64,000 nucleotides of DNA. Origin: JBBROS01 sp965213845 (GTDB lineage: Bacteria; Pseudomonadota; Alphaproteobacteria; Acetobacterales; Acetobacteraceae). Under the pieces are notes generated by a model that did not search any database, was not told the origin of the DNA, and worked only from the letters and a program-made list of their open reading frames with translations. Where the stretch lies: the NCBI GenBank assembly GCA_965213845.1, contig CBDCAI010000004.1:62001-126000 (forward strand), written 5' to 3'. Position 1 is the first letter of the stretch, and each line of letters begins with the position of its first letter. The position numbers were made by a program, and so were the translations under genes. Below, in pieces: positions 1 to 8,349 of this stretch.

Positions 1-223
1 GCCGGGGCGCCGGAGCGAACAGCGTGCACAGATACCGGTCGGGATCATGCCGCCGGACCAGCGCGCCCATGGGGGACAGAGACGGCGGTCGCGTCATCCC
101 GCCCCAATGCCGTCTTCGTGCGGCCGTGGCAACCCAAGGCGCCATGGGGCGTCGTGCCACGGGCTTGACGCCCCCGCGCCCCCGCGCCCACTGTCCCGCC
201 GCAACGACCCCAAAGGACCGACG

Positions 224-826
224 ATGGCGTTCGAACTTCCGAACCTTCCCTACTCCCACGCCGCCCTGGCCGCCCGCGGCATGCAGCAGGAGACGCTGGA
301 GCTGCATCACGACAAGCACCACCAGGCCTATGTCACCGCACTGAACGGCTTCGTCGAGAAGGACCCGGCCCTGCAGGGCAAGTCCCTCGAGGAGATCGTC
401 CACCTCTCCTATGACAAGCCCGCCATGGCGCCGGTGTTCAACAACGCCGGCCAGCACTGGAACCACGTCCTGTTCTGGGAAAACATGTCGCCCACCGGCG
501 GCGCCATCCCCGGCAGCCTCGAAACCAAGATCGCCGCCGACTTCGGCAGCGTCCAGGCCTTCAAGGATGCCTTCAAGGCGGCCGCCATCAGCCAGTTCGG
601 CAGTGGCTGGGCCTGGCTGGTCCAGGGCACGGACGGCAAGTTGAAGGTCACCAAGACCCCGAACGGATCGAACCCGCTCGCGACCGGCGAAGGCACCGCC
701 CTGCTCGGATGCGACGTGTGGGAGCACAGCTACTACCTGGACTTCCGCAACCGCCGCCCCGACTACGTCAGCAACTGGCTCGACAAGCTGGCCAACTACG
801 AATACGCCGCCAGCAAGCTGAAATAG
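224..826 (+). CDS. sodB: Superoxide dismutase, Fe/Mn family
   Basis: This 200-residue protein is a cytoplasmic superoxide dismutase, which converts superoxide to hydrogen peroxide and oxygen. It matches the Fe/Mn family over its full normal length (about 195-205 residues). The four metal ligands are in place: His28 in the HHDKHH motif, His81 in NNAGQHWNH, and Asp164 and His168 in DVWEHSYY. Gln77 in the AGQ motif is typical of iron-type enzymes, so Fe is the likelier metal, although cambialistic use cannot be excluded. The reading frame is open further upstream, but the start at 224 is chosen because AAAGGA lies just before it and the protein then begins MAFELP like other SodB proteins. It stands alone and converges on yajC. 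Confidence 0.95.
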   Translation: MAFELPNLPYSHAALAARGMQQETLELHHDKHHQAYVTALNGFVEKDPALQGKSLEEIVHLSYDKPAMAPVFNNAGQHWNHVLFWENMSPTGGAIPGSLETKIAADFGSVQAFKDAFKAAAISQFGSGWAWLVQGTDGKLKVTKTPNGSNPLATGEGTALLGCDVWEHSYYLDFRNRRPDYVSNWLDKLANYEYAASKLK

Positions 827-834
827 TCCGCCCC

Positions 835-863
835 CGTCCCCTCTCTGCTCCAGGGAGGGGACG
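835..863. terminator. Bidirectional hairpin between sodB and yajC
   Basis: A 9-bp inverted repeat (835-843 pairing with 855-863) encloses an 11-nt loop. It sits between the convergent ends of sodB and yajC. There is no clear T-run on either side, so it could be a weak intrinsic terminator for both genes or only a 3'-end stabilising hairpin. Confidence 0.5.
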
Positions 864-883
864 CAGGCCGTCCCCGGCGGGCC

Positions 884-1219
884 TCAGCCCTTCGCCGTGT
901 CGTTCGCCACGACGGGCTTCACCACGCTGCTGATCGTGTCCCGCATCACCATCACCCGGACCGTCGGCGCGATCTCCACCTCGACCTCGTCCGACCCTTC
1001 CTTCACCCGCTGCACCGTCGCCAGGATGCCGCCCGCGGTCACCACCCGGTCGCCCCGGCGCAACGCCAGCAGCATCGCCTTCATCTCCTTCGCCCGCGTC
1101 TGCTGCGGCCGGATCAGCAGGAAATAGAACACGCCGAAGATCAGCACGAGCGGCAGGAACTGGGTCGCCGCACCCATCATGCCGGCGGCGTCCTGAGCAT
1201 AGGCGGGGGAGATCAGCAT
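884..1219 (-). CDS. yajC: Preprotein translocase accessory subunit YajC
   Basis: YajC is a small inner-membrane protein that associates with SecDF in the Sec translocon. The 111-residue product has the usual layout: a short N-terminus, one hydrophobic segment at roughly residues 18-38 (LPLVLIFGVFYFLLI) followed by RPQQ, then a soluble domain containing GDRVVTAGGI, a family hallmark. Two consecutive ATG codons are possible starts. The second (1219) is preferred because it puts AAGGA six bases upstream, while the first leaves only three. secD and secF, often the next genes, are not here. Confidence 0.93.
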   Translation of the reverse strand: MLISPAYAQDAAGMMGAATQFLPLVLIFGVFYFLLIRPQQTRAKEMKAMLLALRRGDRVVTAGGILATVQRVKEGSDEVEVEIAPTVRVMVMRDTISSVVKPVVANDTAKG

Positions 1220-1325
1220 CATGGGTCCTTGAATGGGGCCGCGGGGCGCGGCGTGGGCGCGAGGGTTGCCGTCGCGCTGGCCGGACCATAGTTTGCAGCG
1301 CACCCCCGTCAAGCCACCGGAGCCC

Positions 1326-2189
1326 ATGGAACCGCAAACCCTCGCCCTCCTCGGGCGCATCGCCGCAGCCCTCGACCGGCTCGCCCCGCCCCCGCCGGTG
1401 CGGCCAGACCTCGGGACCGCCGACGCCTTCGTGTGGCACCCGAACCCCGGACACCTCGCCCCCGTCCCCCACGTCGCCCGAGTCGACATCGGCCTGCTGC
1501 AGGGCGTGGACCGGCAGAAGCGCCTGGTGCTGGACAACACGCTGCGCTTCGCCGCAGGCCTGCCCGCCAACAACGCCATGCTCTGGGGCGCCCGCGGCAT
1601 GGGCAAGTCCTCCCTCGTCAAGGCCGCCCACGCCGCCGCCAACGCCGCCCGCCCCGGCGCCCTCGCCCTGATCGAGATCCACCGCGAGGACATCCGGACC
1701 CTGCCGGACCTGCTGAACCTCCTCCGTCCCGAACCCCGCCGCTGCCTGATCCTGTGCGACGACCTCTCGTTCGAAAAGGAGGACGCGGACTACAAGGCGC
1801 TGAAATCCGTCCTGGACGGCGGGATCGAGGGCAGGCCCGCCACCGTGCTGTTCTACGCCACCAGCAACCGCCGCCACCTGATGCCGCGCGACATGATCGA
1901 CAACGAGCAGTCCACCGCCATCAACCCCGGCGAATCGATCGAGGAGAAGGTCTCCCTCTCCGACCGCTTCGGCCTCTGGATCGGCTTCCACAACTGCGAC
2001 CAGACCGCCTATTTCGCCATGGTCGACGGCTATGCCGACCAGCTCGGCCTGCCCATCGCCCGCGACGCCCTGCACGCCCAGGCGGCCGAATGGTCGGTCA
2101 CCCGCGGCGCGCGCTCGGGCCGCGTCGCATGGCAGTTCATCCAGGACCTGGCCGGGCGGCTGGGCGAAATCGAGGGACAGGCAGCATGA
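1326..2189 (+). CDS. DUF815-type AAA+ ATPase
   Basis: A 287-residue ATPase of the DUF815 family (AAA+ fold), a group widespread in alphaproteobacteria without an assigned role. The Walker A motif GARGMGKSS is at about residues 88-96 and the Walker B segment CLILCDDLSF follows about 55 residues later; SNRRHL resembles a sensor-1 region. No signal peptide or membrane helix is visible, so it should be cytosolic. The start at 1326 gives a normal family N-terminus; an in-frame start further upstream would add about 31 unconserved residues. The stop overlaps the start of the following MBL hydrolase by 4 nt (ATGA), so the two are probably co-translated. Confidence 0.85.
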   Translation: MEPQTLALLGRIAAALDRLAPPPPVRPDLGTADAFVWHPNPGHLAPVPHVARVDIGLLQGVDRQKRLVLDNTLRFAAGLPANNAMLWGARGMGKSSLVKAAHAAANAARPGALALIEIHREDIRTLPDLLNLLRPEPRRCLILCDDLSFEKEDADYKALKSVLDGGIEGRPATVLFYATSNRRHLMPRDMIDNEQSTAINPGESIEEKVSLSDRFGLWIGFHNCDQTAYFAMVDGYADQLGLPIARDALHAQAAEWSVTRGARSGRVAWQFIQDLAGRLGEIEGQAA

Positions 2190-3061
2190 CCCACCCCACA
2201 GTCGACCAGGTGCCCGGGATCTACCGGCGCCGGACCGGGCCCTTCGTGGTCACCGTGCTGAACGACGGTCACATGGACGCCCCGCTCGCCGTCATGCCCA
2301 ACATCGCGCCCGAGGACGCCTCGGCCCTTCTCACGGCGCGCTTCCACGGCCCGACGCCCCGCCTGGTGGTGCACGCCTTCCTGGTCCAGGACGGCACGCG
2401 GACCATCCTGATCGACACCGGCGCCGGCGCGAACTTCGGCCCCACCTGCGGCCACCTGCTCGCCAACCTGGCCGCCGCCGGGGTCCAGCCGACCGACATC
2501 GACACGGTCCTGCTCACCCATTTCCACGGCGACCACTCCGGCGGTCTCGCGACCCCCGGCGGCCAGGCCGTGTTCCCCAAGGCCGACCTCGCCTTCCCCG
2601 CCGAGGAAGCCGCCTACTGGCTCGAAGGCACCGCCGAAGCCGCCGCCCCCGAAGCCGCCCGCGGCAGCTTCCAGGCCGCCCGCGTCGCCGCCGCGCCCTA
2701 CCAGGCCCGCCTCCGTCCGATCACGGGCACGGAGGTCGTCCCCGGCATCACCCGCGTCCCGCTGCCCGGCCACACCCCCGGTCACAGCGGCTACCGGATC
2801 GCCGACGGCCCCGACGCCCTGCTGATCTGGGGCGACATCATGCATGTGCCGGACGTTCAAAGCGCCCGTCCCGACGTCGTCGTCGGCTTCGACGTCGACC
2901 CGGCCCAGGCCGTCGCCTCCCGCCGCGCCATCCTGGAACGCGCCGTCTCCGAGAGGTTCGCCGTCGCCGGCATGCACCTGCAATTCCCAAGCTTCGCCCA
3001 CGTCATCCGCGCCGGCGCAGGCTACGAACTCGTCCCGGAACAGTGGCTCCCTTTCGTCTGA
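2186..3061 (+). CDS. MBL-fold metallohydrolase
   Basis: This 291-residue protein has the metallo-beta-lactamase fold of zinc-dependent hydrolases. The dinuclear-site motif HxHxDH is seen as THFHGDHSGG near residue 113, followed by LPGHTPGHSGY and a GDIMH segment that supply further ligands. The long insert between these motifs and the absence of a signal peptide are typical of cytosolic members such as lactonase-like enzymes, but the substrate cannot be read from sequence. Its start overlaps the end of the DUF815 ATPase gene. Seven bases separate its stop from the convergent sterol desaturase gene. Confidence 0.85.
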   Translation: MTHPTVDQVPGIYRRRTGPFVVTVLNDGHMDAPLAVMPNIAPEDASALLTARFHGPTPRLVVHAFLVQDGTRTILIDTGAGANFGPTCGHLLANLAAAGVQPTDIDTVLLTHFHGDHSGGLATPGGQAVFPKADLAFPAEEAAYWLEGTAEAAAPEAARGSFQAARVAAAPYQARLRPITGTEVVPGITRVPLPGHTPGHSGYRIADGPDALLIWGDIMHVPDVQSARPDVVVGFDVDPAQAVASRRAILERAVSERFAVAGMHLQFPSFAHVIRAGAGYELVPEQWLPFV

Positions 3062-3068
3062 CCCGGGT

Positions 3069-4013
3069 TTAGACGGGGCCCCTGACCGGCCGCCGACCCA
3101 CCCCCGCCATCCGCCGCAGCCCCGCCGCCTGCTGCTGCATGTAGCTGCCCGTGGCCAGGGCCTCCTCCGCCCCGGGGTCGCCGGTCTGCACATACGCCCG
3201 GTCGAAGTCCGCCGTGCGGAACAGCATGTCCCACCACGGCAGGATCGCGCCGTAGTTGGCGCTGCGCTGCCCCGCCGCCAGCACCCCGTGATGCGCCCGG
3301 TGGAACCGCGGAGAGATCAGCAGCCGGTCCCCCACCCAACCGAACGACACCCGAGCATTCGCATGGCTCAGGCTCTCGAGGAAACGCAGCAGCAGCACCA
3401 GCAGCGGGAACTGCAGCGGCGGTATGCCGATCAGCAGCCCGATCGCCATGAACCACACGGTCCCGATCACCTCGTCGACCAGGTGGTTGCGGTCGTCCGA
3501 CCAGAAGGTCATCTGCCGCTGTGCGTGGTGCAGCGAGTGCAGCGCCCACCACCAGCGGAACCGGTGCGACAGCCGATGCCGCCAGTATTCCGCGAAATCC
3601 AGCACGATGGCATAGCACACGAAGGTCAGCACGTGGTGCCCCAGCAGGAACGGCAACGCCCGCTCCAGCGTCGGCGGCACATAACCGTTATCCGTCAACC
3701 AGCCGGTCATCCGCACCTGCAGCGCATAGAACAGCACGAAGGTCACCAGCGGCAGCACGCCCACCCGCGACAGCAACGTGTAGAACACGTCCACCCAGAC
3801 GGCCTTCTGGTCCGGCCAGCGCTCCACCGGGCGCCACCGCTCCAACGGCAGGCACACCGCCAGCGTCAGCAGCACCTGGCCCACGCCGTAGCACGCGAAC
3901 AGCGCCCAGTTGAACGAGACCTCCTCCCACTCCATGCCGCCGAGCGCGTACAGCGCCGGCAGCATCGCCTGCTCCTGCAGCCACCCGGCGACCAGATAGA
4001 ACGGGTCGGTCAC
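3069..4013 (-). CDS. Sterol desaturase / fatty acid hydroxylase family membrane protein
   Basis: A 314-residue integral membrane di-iron enzyme of the fatty acid hydroxylase superfamily, which hydroxylates or desaturates lipids. The histidine clusters are clear: HRLSH, HSLHHAQ and, towards the C-terminus, HRAHH. Several hydrophobic segments precede and separate them. A GTG start at 4013 is chosen because it overlaps the upstream gene's stop as GTGA and gives a natural N-terminus; a longer frame would run into the neighbouring gene. The coupling to a secreted YVTN beta-propeller gene suggests a joint role. The substrate is unknown; a hopanoid or fatty acyl lipid is possible given the hpn cluster in this genome, but that is inference. 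Confidence 0.87.
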   Translation of the reverse strand: MTDPFYLVAGWLQEQAMLPALYALGGMEWEEVSFNWALFACYGVGQVLLTLAVCLPLERWRPVERWPDQKAVWVDVFYTLLSRVGVLPLVTFVLFYALQVRMTGWLTDNGYVPPTLERALPFLLGHHVLTFVCYAIVLDFAEYWRHRLSHRFRWWWALHSLHHAQRQMTFWSDDRNHLVDEVIGTVWFMAIGLLIGIPPLQFPLLVLLLRFLESLSHANARVSFGWVGDRLLISPRFHRAHHGVLAAGQRSANYGAILPWWDMLFRTADFDRAYVQTGDPGAEEALATGSYMQQQAAGLRRMAGVGRRPVRGPV

Positions 4014-4942
4014 GGCATCCGCGCCGCAGACGTCAGGAAGATGCCGTGCGGCGACCGCCCGACCGGAAAGGCCTGGATCGCCCCGCTCGCCGGGTCCAGC
4101 ACCGCGACCTTCTGCGCGAACCGCAGCGTGATCCAAAGGCGCCCGTCCGCCGCGAAGTCGATGCAGTCGGGGCCGCCACCCACCTTATAGACGCGCCCCG
4201 GCACCAGCGTGGCCGCATCCACCGCCACCGTCGTCCCATCGACGCGGTTGTTCACCCACAGCGTCTTGCCGTCCGGCGAGGGGAAGATCTGGTGCGCCCC
4301 CCGTCCCGTCCGCACCCGGCGCTCCACATGCCCATCCGTCGGGTCCACCACCGCGAAGTGGTCGCTGCCCATGTTCGCCACCAGCAGCCGCCCGCCGAAC
4401 CAGACGATCCCCGCCGGCGTCGGCCCCACCTCGGCGTTCCACAGCACCGTCATCCGCTTCAGGTCGAACGCCGCCACGCGGTTCGTGCCCTGCAGCGTCA
4501 CATAGACCACGCTGCTGTCCGGCGAATACGCCAGGTGGCTCGGCATCGACGCGATGGGGAAGCGATGCACCAGCTCCATCCGCGCCGCGTCGTACACGTC
4601 CACCTGGTTGCGCCCGAGCCCCGTCACCACCAGCCACTTGGCGTTCGGGCTGAACCCCAGCTGATACGGGTCGGCGACCGCCATCCGCCGCTTGATGTCC
4701 CCCGTCGTCGGATCGAGGAACAGCACCTCGTTGCCGCCGGAATCCCCCACCAGCAGCTCCCGCCCATTCGGCGCCAGCGCGATATGATGCGGCTCCCGCA
4801 GCACCGGCACGCGCCGGATCTCCGTCCCACGGGCCGTGTCCAACAGGCTGATCGTCGCCTCGCCGGAATTGAGCACGATGGCGATCCCCGCCGCACGGGC
4901 CGGGGCAGCGAGCAGCAACAGGCCGAGGAGCAGGAAGCGCAT
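4010..4942 (-). CDS. Secreted YVTN-type beta-propeller protein
   Basis: A 310-residue exported protein with an N-terminal signal peptide (hydrophobic LLLGLLLLAAPARA, cleavage probably just after residue 18). The rest consists of repeated blades with motifs such as SPDGKTLWV, SPDSSVVYV and APNGRELLV, typical of the YVTN/NHL seven-bladed propeller superfamily. Such proteins bind partners or small molecules and some carry redox cofactors; no catalytic residues are evident here. The start at 4942 is fixed by the signal peptide, although no good ribosome-binding site precedes it. It is translationally coupled to the downstream sterol desaturase gene and divergent from the SMP-30 gene. Confidence 0.85.
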   Translation of the reverse strand: MRFLLLGLLLLAAPARAAGIAIVLNSGEATISLLDTARGTEIRRVPVLREPHHIALAPNGRELLVGDSGGNEVLFLDPTTGDIKRRMAVADPYQLGFSPNAKWLVVTGLGRNQVDVYDAARMELVHRFPIASMPSHLAYSPDSSVVYVTLQGTNRVAAFDLKRMTVLWNAEVGPTPAGIVWFGGRLLVANMGSDHFAVVDPTDGHVERRVRTGRGAHQIFPSPDGKTLWVNNRVDGTTVAVDAATLVPGRVYKVGGGPDCIDFAADGRLWITLRFAQKVAVLDPASGAIQAFPVGRSPHGIFLTSAARMP

Positions 4943-5096
4943 GGGACAGGAACCCGGCAGTTGAGAAGCGACGCAAGCTAGCACAGCCAACCCCGTGCCC
5001 GGCAACGCATTCTGGTGACACGGGGGTGGCACGGGCTGCCCCCTTGAAGCGAGTCCCCACCCGGCTATCCTGTGCCGACCCAAGAAGGCAAGCCCC

Positions 5097-5999
5097 ATGC
5101 GCATCCTCGCCACCGGACTGCGATTCCCCGAGGGACCCGTGGCCCTCCCCGACGGCAGCATCGCCCTGGTCGAGATCGCCCGCGGCACCGTCAGCCGCGT
5201 GGCACCGGACGGCACGGTCTCCGTCATCGCCACCCCGGGCGGCGGCCCCAACGGACTGGCCACCGGTCCCGGCGGCGACCTGTTCCTCTGCAACAACGGC
5301 GGCTTCCTGTGGCACGACGCCGAGGGCATGCTCCGCCCCGTCGGCACGCCCGACGACTACAGCGGCGGCCGGATCGAGCGCATCGACCCGAACACCGGCG
5401 CCGTCTGCACCCTGTATACCGAGTGCGGCGGCCATCCCCTGTGCGGCCCCAACGACCTGGTGTTCGACGACCAGGGCGGCTTCTACTTCACCGATCTCGG
5501 CAAGTCCCGCGCCCGCACCCGCGACCATGGCGGCGTCTACTATGCCAAGGCCGACGGCAGCCGCATCGTCTGCGTCGCCCACCCCGTGCTGACCCCCAAC
5601 GGCATCGGCCTCTCGCCCGACGGCCGCACCCTCTATGTCGCCGAAACCGAGACGGCCCGGCTCTGGGCGTTCGATCTGCAGGGCCCAGGCCAGGCGATCA
5701 AACACGGCTTCCCCTCGCCCCATGGCGGCCGGCTGGTGTGCGGCCTGCCCGGCTTCCAGCGCTTCGACAGCCTCGCCGTCGACGCGGCCGGCAACATCTG
5801 CGTCGCGACCCTCGTCACCGGCTGCATCAGCGTCATCGCGCCCGACGGCACGCTGCTGCGCCAGGTGCCCACGGGCGACATCTACACCACCAACATCTGC
5901 TTCGGCGGCCCGGACCGGCAAACCGCCTTCATCACCCTCTCCGCCCAGGGCGCGCTGGCCGCGATGCCGTGGCCGGAACCAGGCCTGGTTCTGCACTGA
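5097..5999 (+). CDS. SMP-30/gluconolactonase family hydrolase
   Basis: A 300-residue six-bladed propeller of the SMP-30/gluconolaconase/LRE family. The N-terminus reads LRFPEGPVALPDGS, where the Glu is the expected divalent-metal ligand; PNDLVFDDQGGFYFTD and LTPNGIGLSPDGRTLYVAE contain the Asn and Asp ligands. Family members hydrolyse sugar or aromatic lactones in a Ca2+- or Zn2+-dependent way. The substrate is not evident and the neighbours do not indicate a sugar pathway. There is no signal peptide. AGAAGGCA lies upstream of the ATG. It is a single gene, divergent from the beta-propeller gene. Confidence 0.88.
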   Translation: MRILATGLRFPEGPVALPDGSIALVEIARGTVSRVAPDGTVSVIATPGGGPNGLATGPGGDLFLCNNGGFLWHDAEGMLRPVGTPDDYSGGRIERIDPNTGAVCTLYTECGGHPLCGPNDLVFDDQGGFYFTDLGKSRARTRDHGGVYYAKADGSRIVCVAHPVLTPNGIGLSPDGRTLYVAETETARLWAFDLQGPGQAIKHGFPSPHGGRLVCGLPGFQRFDSLAVDAAGNICVATLVTGCISVIAPDGTLLRQVPTGDIYTTNICFGGPDRQTAFITLSAQGALAAMPWPEPGLVLH

Positions 6000-6082
6000 G
6001 CCGCTCCTTGAGCGATGTCATCACGGTTCTGTGACCGGCTCGGGCCCTTGTTGCTCGCCCCTGCAATCGCGATTTTGTGAGC

Positions 6083-6466
6083 ATGAGCTTGACGCAGTCT
6101 GCCCCTAAGCCCCGGGTGCTCGTTGTGGAAGACGAGTTCCTCATCCGCCTGACCTTGGTCGAGGCGCTTGGGGACGAAGGCTTCGACGTGCTCGAGGCCG
6201 AGACCGGCGACGCGGCCCTACCGATCATCGAGGCCGATCCAGAAATCCGCGTGCTGCTGACCGATATCCAGCTGCCGGGCACGTTGAACGGCACGAAACT
6301 CGCCCAGCGTGCCCGCGTGGCCAGGCCCAGCCTGCCCGTCCTGTTCATGACCGGAAGGCCCGACCCGACGGCCGAGGCAGCGGCGTCCCCGCTCGACCGC
6401 TTTATCGCCAAACCCTACACCCTCGCCGACATCTGTGCCGCCGTCCGCGCCCTGACCGCCGCCTGA
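6083..6466 (+). CDS. Single-domain response regulator (receiver only)
   Basis: A 127-residue CheY-like receiver domain without an output domain. Acidic residues of the phosphorylation pocket are in VVEDEFLIR near residue 16, the phospho-acceptor Asp lies in LLTDIQLPG near residue 60, the switch Thr is in LFMTGRP and the conserved Lys is in FIAKPY. In alphaproteobacteria such stand-alone receivers often act in phosphorelays or with HWE/HisKA2 kinases, but no kinase is adjacent. ATG at 6083 is used; an in-frame GTG two codons earlier is equally possible. Confidence 0.88.
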   Translation: MSLTQSAPKPRVLVVEDEFLIRLTLVEALGDEGFDVLEAETGDAALPIIEADPEIRVLLTDIQLPGTLNGTKLAQRARVARPSLPVLFMTGRPDPTAEAAASPLDRFIAKPYTLADICAAVRALTAA

Positions 6467-6531
6467 ACCCTCCCGACCCAGCCCGCCCCCCTGCCACCCG
6501 CGTGACGTCCGGTGACAGCCCAGCGACCGGT

Positions 6532-6551
6532 TGCGACGAAGTGCGACGAAG
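6532..6551. repeat. Tandem 10-bp direct repeat
   Basis: Two adjacent copies of TGCGACGAAG lie between the response regulator and the small lipoprotein gene, about 70 bp before the latter's start. The position suits a regulatory site, but two copies of a decamer are weak evidence. Confidence 0.35.
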
Positions 6552-6622
6552 TATGTCGCGCCCCTGAACCCCGTCGCGGCAACCCCCATAGTCCTACCAT
6601 CACCCAAGATGGAGGACGCCTC

Positions 6623-6766
6623 ATGGTCAAGAAATCGGCAAAGTCAGCGTTTCTGCTCATGATACTGCTGGGCGCGAGTCTGTTGGGCGGATGCATCGTC
6701 GCGCCCTACCCCCGCTACGCCTATTACGGCCCCGGCTACTACCACCCGCACTATTGGTGGCGCTGA
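6623..6766 (+). CDS. Small lipoprotein (47 aa)
   Basis: This 47-residue product looks like a tiny lipoprotein. It has basic residues at positions 3-7, a hydrophobic stretch, and a lipobox LLGGC with the lipidated Cys at residue 24. The mature part is only about 24 residues and very rich in Tyr, Pro, Gly and His (PRYAYYGPGYYHPHYWW). GGAGGA precedes the ATG at a suitable distance. I do not recognise a family with a known function. The Tyr/His-rich tail could interact with metal or peptidoglycan, but that is speculation. Confidence 0.65.
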   Translation: MVKKSAKSAFLLMILLGASLLGGCIVAPYPRYAYYGPGYYHPHYWWR

Positions 6767-6884
6767 ACCAGCAACACTCGACCGAACCGCGCGATTCGAT
6801 GAACTCGCTGAAAGTCTCCGACCTGCAGAACATTCTTCAAAAGCAGTCATCCCCGCGCCAGGGTAGTGACCCCACGACCCAAGT

Positions 6885-6910
6885 CGTCATCCCCGGGCTT
6901 GTCCCGGGTT
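6885..6910. repeat. Dispersed intergenic palindrome, copy 1
   Basis: A GTCATCCCCGGGCTTGT-type element in which CCCGGG is repeated around a 5-nt spacer (6892-6908). It belongs to a family of short extragenic palindromes also seen near 21826 and 25579. A degenerate half-copy precedes it near 6845. It lies in the 200-bp gap between the lipoprotein gene and otsB. Confidence 0.6.
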
Positions 6911-6966
6911 ACGTCAGCGCCCTGACCTACTAACGTCCGAACATCCCCTCTAGGCAAAAGCGCTGC

Positions 6967-7719
6967 TCACGACCCGAGCCGGGGCAGCGCCGGCCAGCCC
7001 TCTCCACGCGGCAGAGCCGCCGCGCTCGCCTCGAGCCAGGCCCGGACGTCCGCCGCGCCGCCGAACCACCGATCCACCCGCAGCCCCACGCCCCCCAGGG
7101 CGCGCGCGGCCTCCATGCCGTCCTCGTCGGTGATGTCGTCGCCCACGAAGACCGGCAGCCGCCTGGCGAACGGTGTCTCCGCCATCAGTGCATGCACCGC
7201 CGTCCCCTTGTCGGCGCCCCGCGGCCGCACCTCCCACGCCATCAGCGCCGGCATGACCTGAAACTGGTCGGCCAGGGGCGCGACCAGCCGGGTCACCGCC
7301 ACCCCCAGTGCCGGCCCGGCCTGCGGCACCGCCCGGTAATGCAGCACGAAGCCCCGCTGCTTCTGCTCCAGCAGCGCCCCGGGATACCGGGCCACCAGCC
7401 CTGCCGCCTCGATCACCCAGGACACCGGCGGGTCCGGCAGCATGGCCCGGATCACCGGGCCACCCGCCACCCGCCGGATCGCCCCGCCATGCTCGCCGGC
7501 GATGGCCTGCGGCACCGACGGCAGCAGCCCATCCACCTGGTCGATCGGCCGCCCCGTCACGATTGCCAGCGCCCCCCCCAGGTGCGCCCGCAGCCGGAGC
7601 AGCGCCGAGGCAAGACCCGGCGGCACCCGGACCGCATCGGGCGTCGGCGCGATATCCAACAACGTCCCATCCAGGTCCAGCAGCAGCGCCGCGAGGCCGG
7701 GCGCCGGCAAGCCGGTCAT
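6967..7719 (-). CDS. otsB: Trehalose-6-phosphate phosphatase
   Basis: A 250-residue HAD-superfamily phosphatase that removes the phosphate from trehalose 6-phosphate. Motif I LLLDLDGTLLD provides the nucleophile Asp near residue 15 and the general acid two residues later; the TGRPIDQVDGLL segment is the motif II region and motif IV is GDDITDEDGM near residue 193. HGGAIR and the DKGTAV lysine are also typical of OtsB. The partner synthase otsA is not adjacent, so the pathway must be completed from elsewhere. The gene ends 10 bp from the DUF2155 gene on the same strand. Confidence 0.9.
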   Translation of the reverse strand: MTGLPAPGLAALLLDLDGTLLDIAPTPDAVRVPPGLASALLRLRAHLGGALAIVTGRPIDQVDGLLPSVPQAIAGEHGGAIRRVAGGPVIRAMLPDPPVSWVIEAAGLVARYPGALLEQKQRGFVLHYRAVPQAGPALGVAVTRLVAPLADQFQVMPALMAWEVRPRGADKGTAVHALMAETPFARRLPVFVGDDITDEDGMEAARALGGVGLRVDRWFGGAADVRAWLEASAAALPRGEGWPALPRLGS

Positions 7720-7729
7720 CGGTCAACCC

Positions 7730-8143
7730 TTATCGACACGTCACCAGCCGAAGGTCGTAGACCGGGTGTTCGAACAGCGAGACCGACGGCACGTTCGACA
7801 GCACCCAGCCGCGGAACGGCGGCGCGCTCTGCCGGCTGTCGGTCACCTCCAGGAACGCCGCCGCGTTCTGCGGCACGTCCGGGGCGCGCACCGCGCAACT
7901 CTTCAACGCGATGCTCAGCGTCCCGAACGTCGCCGTCTGGCCCGTCCGCACCATGACGGCGCTCGGCTGCGCCCGCAGCTTGTCCAGCAGGATCAGCTCC
8001 GCCGACCCCCGCGGCAGCCAGGCGTCCGGCCCCGTGGGGGCTGCGGGCTGCGCCCCTGGTGGCACGCCAGCCTGCGGCGCGGGCGCCGGCTGACCCCATG
8101 CGACCCCGGGAACGAGAAATACGGCCAGAACCAGACCTCTCAT
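7730..8143 (-). CDS. DUF2155 periplasmic protein
   Basis: A 137-residue exported protein with a signal peptide (MRGLVLAVFLVPGVAWGQ) followed by a Pro/Ala-rich linker and a C-terminal DUF2155 domain (LDKLRA, KSCAVRAPD, FRGWVLSNVPSVSLFEHPVYDL). DUF2155 proteins are common in alphaproteobacteria next to NDUFA12 and mlaD; the function is unknown. The start at 8143 is fixed by the ATGA overlap with the preceding small gene and by the signal peptide. Confidence 0.85.
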   Translation of the reverse strand: MRGLVLAVFLVPGVAWGQPAPAPQAGVPPGAQPAAPTGPDAWLPRGSAELILLDKLRAQPSAVMVRTGQTATFGTLSIALKSCAVRAPDVPQNAAAFLEVTDSRQSAPPFRGWVLSNVPSVSLFEHPVYDLRLVTCR

Positions 8144-8349
8144 CGCTGCCGCCGCGGGCTGGCCAGCCCGGTCACCGCCTCGATCAGGATCTGCCGCATC
8201 GCCGCCTCGTCCACCCCCATCAGCACCGCGTCCTCGAAGGCATCCTGCAGCACCTGCCGCAGCTCGGCGTCGTTCTCCTCGAGCGTCTTGAGCTTCTCCC
8301 GGCACGAGACCGGCGTCCCGTCCGCTTGCGGCCAGGTCCGCCCGCTCAC
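8140..8349 (-). CDS. Small conserved hypothetical protein (69 aa)
   Basis: A 69-residue soluble, helix-rich protein with an acidic middle (KTLEENDAELRQVLQDAFEDAVLMG) and a basic C-terminus. I recognise no domain. Its stop overlaps the DUF2155 start by 4 nt, and its own start overlaps the mlaD stop by 4 nt, which makes it almost certainly translated as part of this envelope operon. Confidence 0.7.
   Translation of the reverse strand: MSGRTWPQADGTPVSCREKLKTLEENDAELRQVLQDAFEDAVLMGVDEAAMRQILIEAVTGLASPRRQR

Noticed and set aside
6021..6034. TCAC-N6-GTGA symmetric site before the response regulator
   Set aside because: The arms are in the inverse order of a CRP/FNR site and only 4 bp long, so chance is likely.
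6799..6933. Small frame MNSLKVSDLQNILQKQ...
   Set aside because: It has no ribosome-binding site and its second half is the dispersed GTCAT palindrome; probably intergenic DNA.
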